This document shows, one piece after another, positions 5,933 to 7,432 of a DNA stretch of 7,432 bases (its first letter is position 1; each line of letters begins with the position of its first letter). The DNA is from Candidatus Cloacimonadota bacterium. Its GTDB lineage: Bacteria > Cloacimonadota > Cloacimonadia > Cloacimonadales > Cloacimonadaceae. The stretch spans positions 1-7,432 of the forward strand of contig JALNWR010000127.1 in assembly GCA_023230795.1 (NCBI GenBank). Reading direction: 5' to 3'. A program made the position numbers and the translations under genes. The notes beneath the pieces are model-generated. The model was given only the letters and a program-made list of their open reading frames with translations, had not been told where the DNA came from and did not search any database.

Positions 5933-7432
5933 TTAGTCCACCGTGATCGATTTTGAAACGTTTTTGGGCACATCGGGATGCACGCCGTGGTCTTTGACTT
6001 CCAGCAGGTCCAGCTTCTGCATCTTGCGGATGCTCATTCTCAAGGCCAAAAGCTGCAGCACGATAGTGGCGGAAAAGCAGGTCATCAGGCTATCGCCGGT
6101 TTTGGGCAGCATGATGTAGCCCCAGCCGTAATAAGCGCCTTCCTTGGGATTCAGGGAAGCGTTTTTATACAGATTCTCATCTTCTTCGGCGATCACATAG
6201 GTATCGGCACCCCGGATCTTATGCGTATTGATCTGCGAGATGGTGAGATTGATATCTCGTTTGTCGGGTCCGGTCACGTAGATGAGGGGATAATTGCGAT
6301 ACAGCGGCTCAAAGAAATCCTGATCTTTAACAGCTTCATTGAATACCCTGCTGCCTTCTGCAGAGAGGTTAAAGGGAGTATTGTGGGTAAAGAGATAGTC
6401 CGCCATAGCCTTGATGATATCCTTGCGTTCAATGTGGGGAATACTCTTTGCTTCGGCTTGTTCATCGATAGCATCTATCATCTTGCTAAAGGCACGCACA
6501 AAGCTGCGCACATGCTTCACTCCAAACACGGTGTTTTTACCAAGAATGGTATTGGGTCCGTGTTTAAATTCACTGGCCTCTTTGCCTTCGGAGTGATTGA
6601 GCACGGTCTCGCGGATCTTGAGTGCCCCTTCCATGGCCACGCCGCTAATCTTGGTAGCCAGGATGTGCAGGGACGGCTCCATATATATCTTGGCGGCTAT
6701 GTTATCTATCATGTCATCGGTTTTAGTCATCGTTTCTTTTAGCAGCATTGGTATATCGGCGAGGGTTTTATAGCGGCGTTGGAGCTTGGCATTTGCCTGG
6801 GCAATCTCTTCCGGATTCAGACCGTTTCTTAGCTCATTGAGCTTCATATCCGCCACCCGGATGGCCAGATAGTAAAAGAGGGTGATCTGATTCATGAAGC
6901 TTTTGGTAGCGGGCACGGCGATCTCCGGACCGCAGTGGATGGGGATGGCCACGTCGCTTTTCTCTTGCCCCAGAGTGCTGTTCATGTTGTTTACCAGCAC
7001 CACTTTGCTCACGTTCAGGTTTTTGGAATCGATGTCGTTGAAGATATCGATGAGGTCCTTGGTTTCTCCGCTTTGGGAGACTCCGATGATGAGGTCGTTA
7101 TCTTTGATGCAGTTTGAATATTCCCCTCTGAAATCTCCGGGGAGGATGGGGATCATTTCGACCTGAGCGATTTCATTGAAAAACAGCGATGCGATCTTGG
7201 TGGCATGAAAGGAGGTGCCACAGGCGATTGAGTAGGCATTGCGTTGGTTTCGAACGGTGTTTTTCACCAGGTCCACAAAGTCTTTCACGCTGTGTTCAAA
7301 TTCGGTAACATCCACAGACTCAGAGATGCTATCCAGAGCCTTGGCTACGATAAGGCGTTTACGGTCAAATTCCGGCCCCAACAGTTCGATAAAGAGATTC
7401 TTTTCATTGGAGAAGAAATACTTTTTGTCAAA
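5933..7432 (-). CDS. glmS: GlmS-type glucosamine-fructose-6-phosphate aminotransferase, isomerase part (5' end off window), with large insertion
   Basis: The frame is open to the right edge, so 499 codons are visible and the N-terminus, presumably a glutaminase domain, is missing. Residue numbers count from the right edge. The first sugar-isomerase domain has ACGTSFHATK (70-79), VSQSGETKD (118-126) and EIAVPATKS (170-178). The second has MEGALKIRE (267-275) and FKHGP (289-293). The C-terminus PKNVSKSITVD matches the GlmS ending. Residues equivalent to E. coli Lys485, Glu488, His504 and Lys603 are conserved, so isomerisation of fructose-6-P to glucosamine-6-P is plausible. Two oddities stand out. 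About 80 extra residues lie between KHGP and the next beta strand (VTGP). The usual KEIxEQP linker before the first domain is not recognisable. It leads the ispF, mobB, thiF and thiS genes, with ispF 4 nt downstream. A divergent paralogue acting on another sugar phosphate is an alternative. Confidence 0.88.
   Translation of the reverse strand, partial: FDKKYFFSNEKNLFIELLGPEFDRKRLIVAKALDSISESVDVTEFEHSVKDFVDLVKNTVRNQRNAYSIACGTSFHATKIASLFFNEIAQVEMIPILPGDFRGEYSNCIKDNDLIIGVSQSGETKDLIDIFNDIDSKNLNVSKVVLVNNMNSTLGQEKSDVAIPIHCGPEIAVPATKSFMNQITLFYYLAIRVADMKLNELRNGLNPEEIAQANAKLQRRYKTLADIPMLLKETMTKTDDMIDNIAAKIYMEPSLHILATKISGVAMEGALKIRETVLNHSEGKEASEFKHGPNTILGKNTVFGVKHVRSFVRAFSKMIDAIDEQAEAKSIPHIERKDIIKAMADYLFTHNTPFNLSAEGSRVFNEAVKDQDFFEPLYRNYPLIYVTGPDKRDINLTISQINTHKIRGADTYVIAEEDENLYKNASLNPKEGAYYGWGYIMLPKTGDSLMTCFSATIVLQLLALRMSIRKMQKLDLLEVKDHGVHPDVPKNVSKSITVD

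Noticed and set aside
5978..6742. 254-codon open frame on the plus strand
   Set aside because: It lies wholly antisense to the conserved GlmS coding sequence, shows no recognisable domain and has a shadow-like composition.

Overview
The window reads as a compact, gene-dense piece of chromosome from an anaerobic bacterium, with G+C content close to one half. Several features suggest a strict anaerobe: an electron-transfer flavoprotein alpha subunit carrying its own two-cluster ferredoxin domain, a radical-SAM enzyme, and a MobB-type GTPase fused to an Fe-S domain. IspF (non-mevalonate isoprenoids) and a GlmS-type enzyme (amino-sugar supply) confirm a bacterial chromosome. A Cloacimonadota-like lineage is possible, but nothing in the window proves the taxonomy. 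No mobile element, CRISPR array, tRNA or rRNA was seen.

Left end, minus strand: a DUF1232 (YkvA-like) membrane protein is followed after 4 nt by the first 35 codons of an RdgB/HAM1-type dITP/XTP pyrophosphatase that runs off the left edge. A 245-bp intergenic region separates this pair from a divergent plus-strand operon. It holds a candidate promoter for each direction and an imperfect direct repeat whose second copy overlaps the -35 box of the rightward promoter.

Centre, plus strand (877-3920): etfA with an N-terminal 2[4Fe-4S] domain, an amidohydrolase overlapping it by ATGA, and queE (7-carboxy-7-deazaguanine synthase) 15 nt further on. No etfB lies beside etfA, and no other queuosine gene is present.

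Right half, minus strand (7432 down to 3907): a GlmS-type sugar isomerase (N-terminal part off the window), ispF, mobB with a C-terminal Fe-S domain, a short thiF-type E1-like enzyme and a thiS-type sulfur carrier. The spacings are 4 nt, ATGA, ATGA and a 16-nt overlap, so this is almost certainly one transcript. The last two genes form a sulfur-carrier activation pair. With MobB upstream and no thiazole-synthase genes in view, it could serve thiamine or a molybdo/tungstopterin pathway. The two operons meet tail to tail: queE and thiS overlap by 14 bp, leaving no room for an intergenic terminator.

The points most worth a second look are the unusual GlmS-type enzyme (about 80 extra residues in its second sugar-isomerase domain and no recognisable KEIxEQP linker), the orphan ferredoxin-EtfA coupled to an amidohydrolase, and the mobB/thiF/thiS block.
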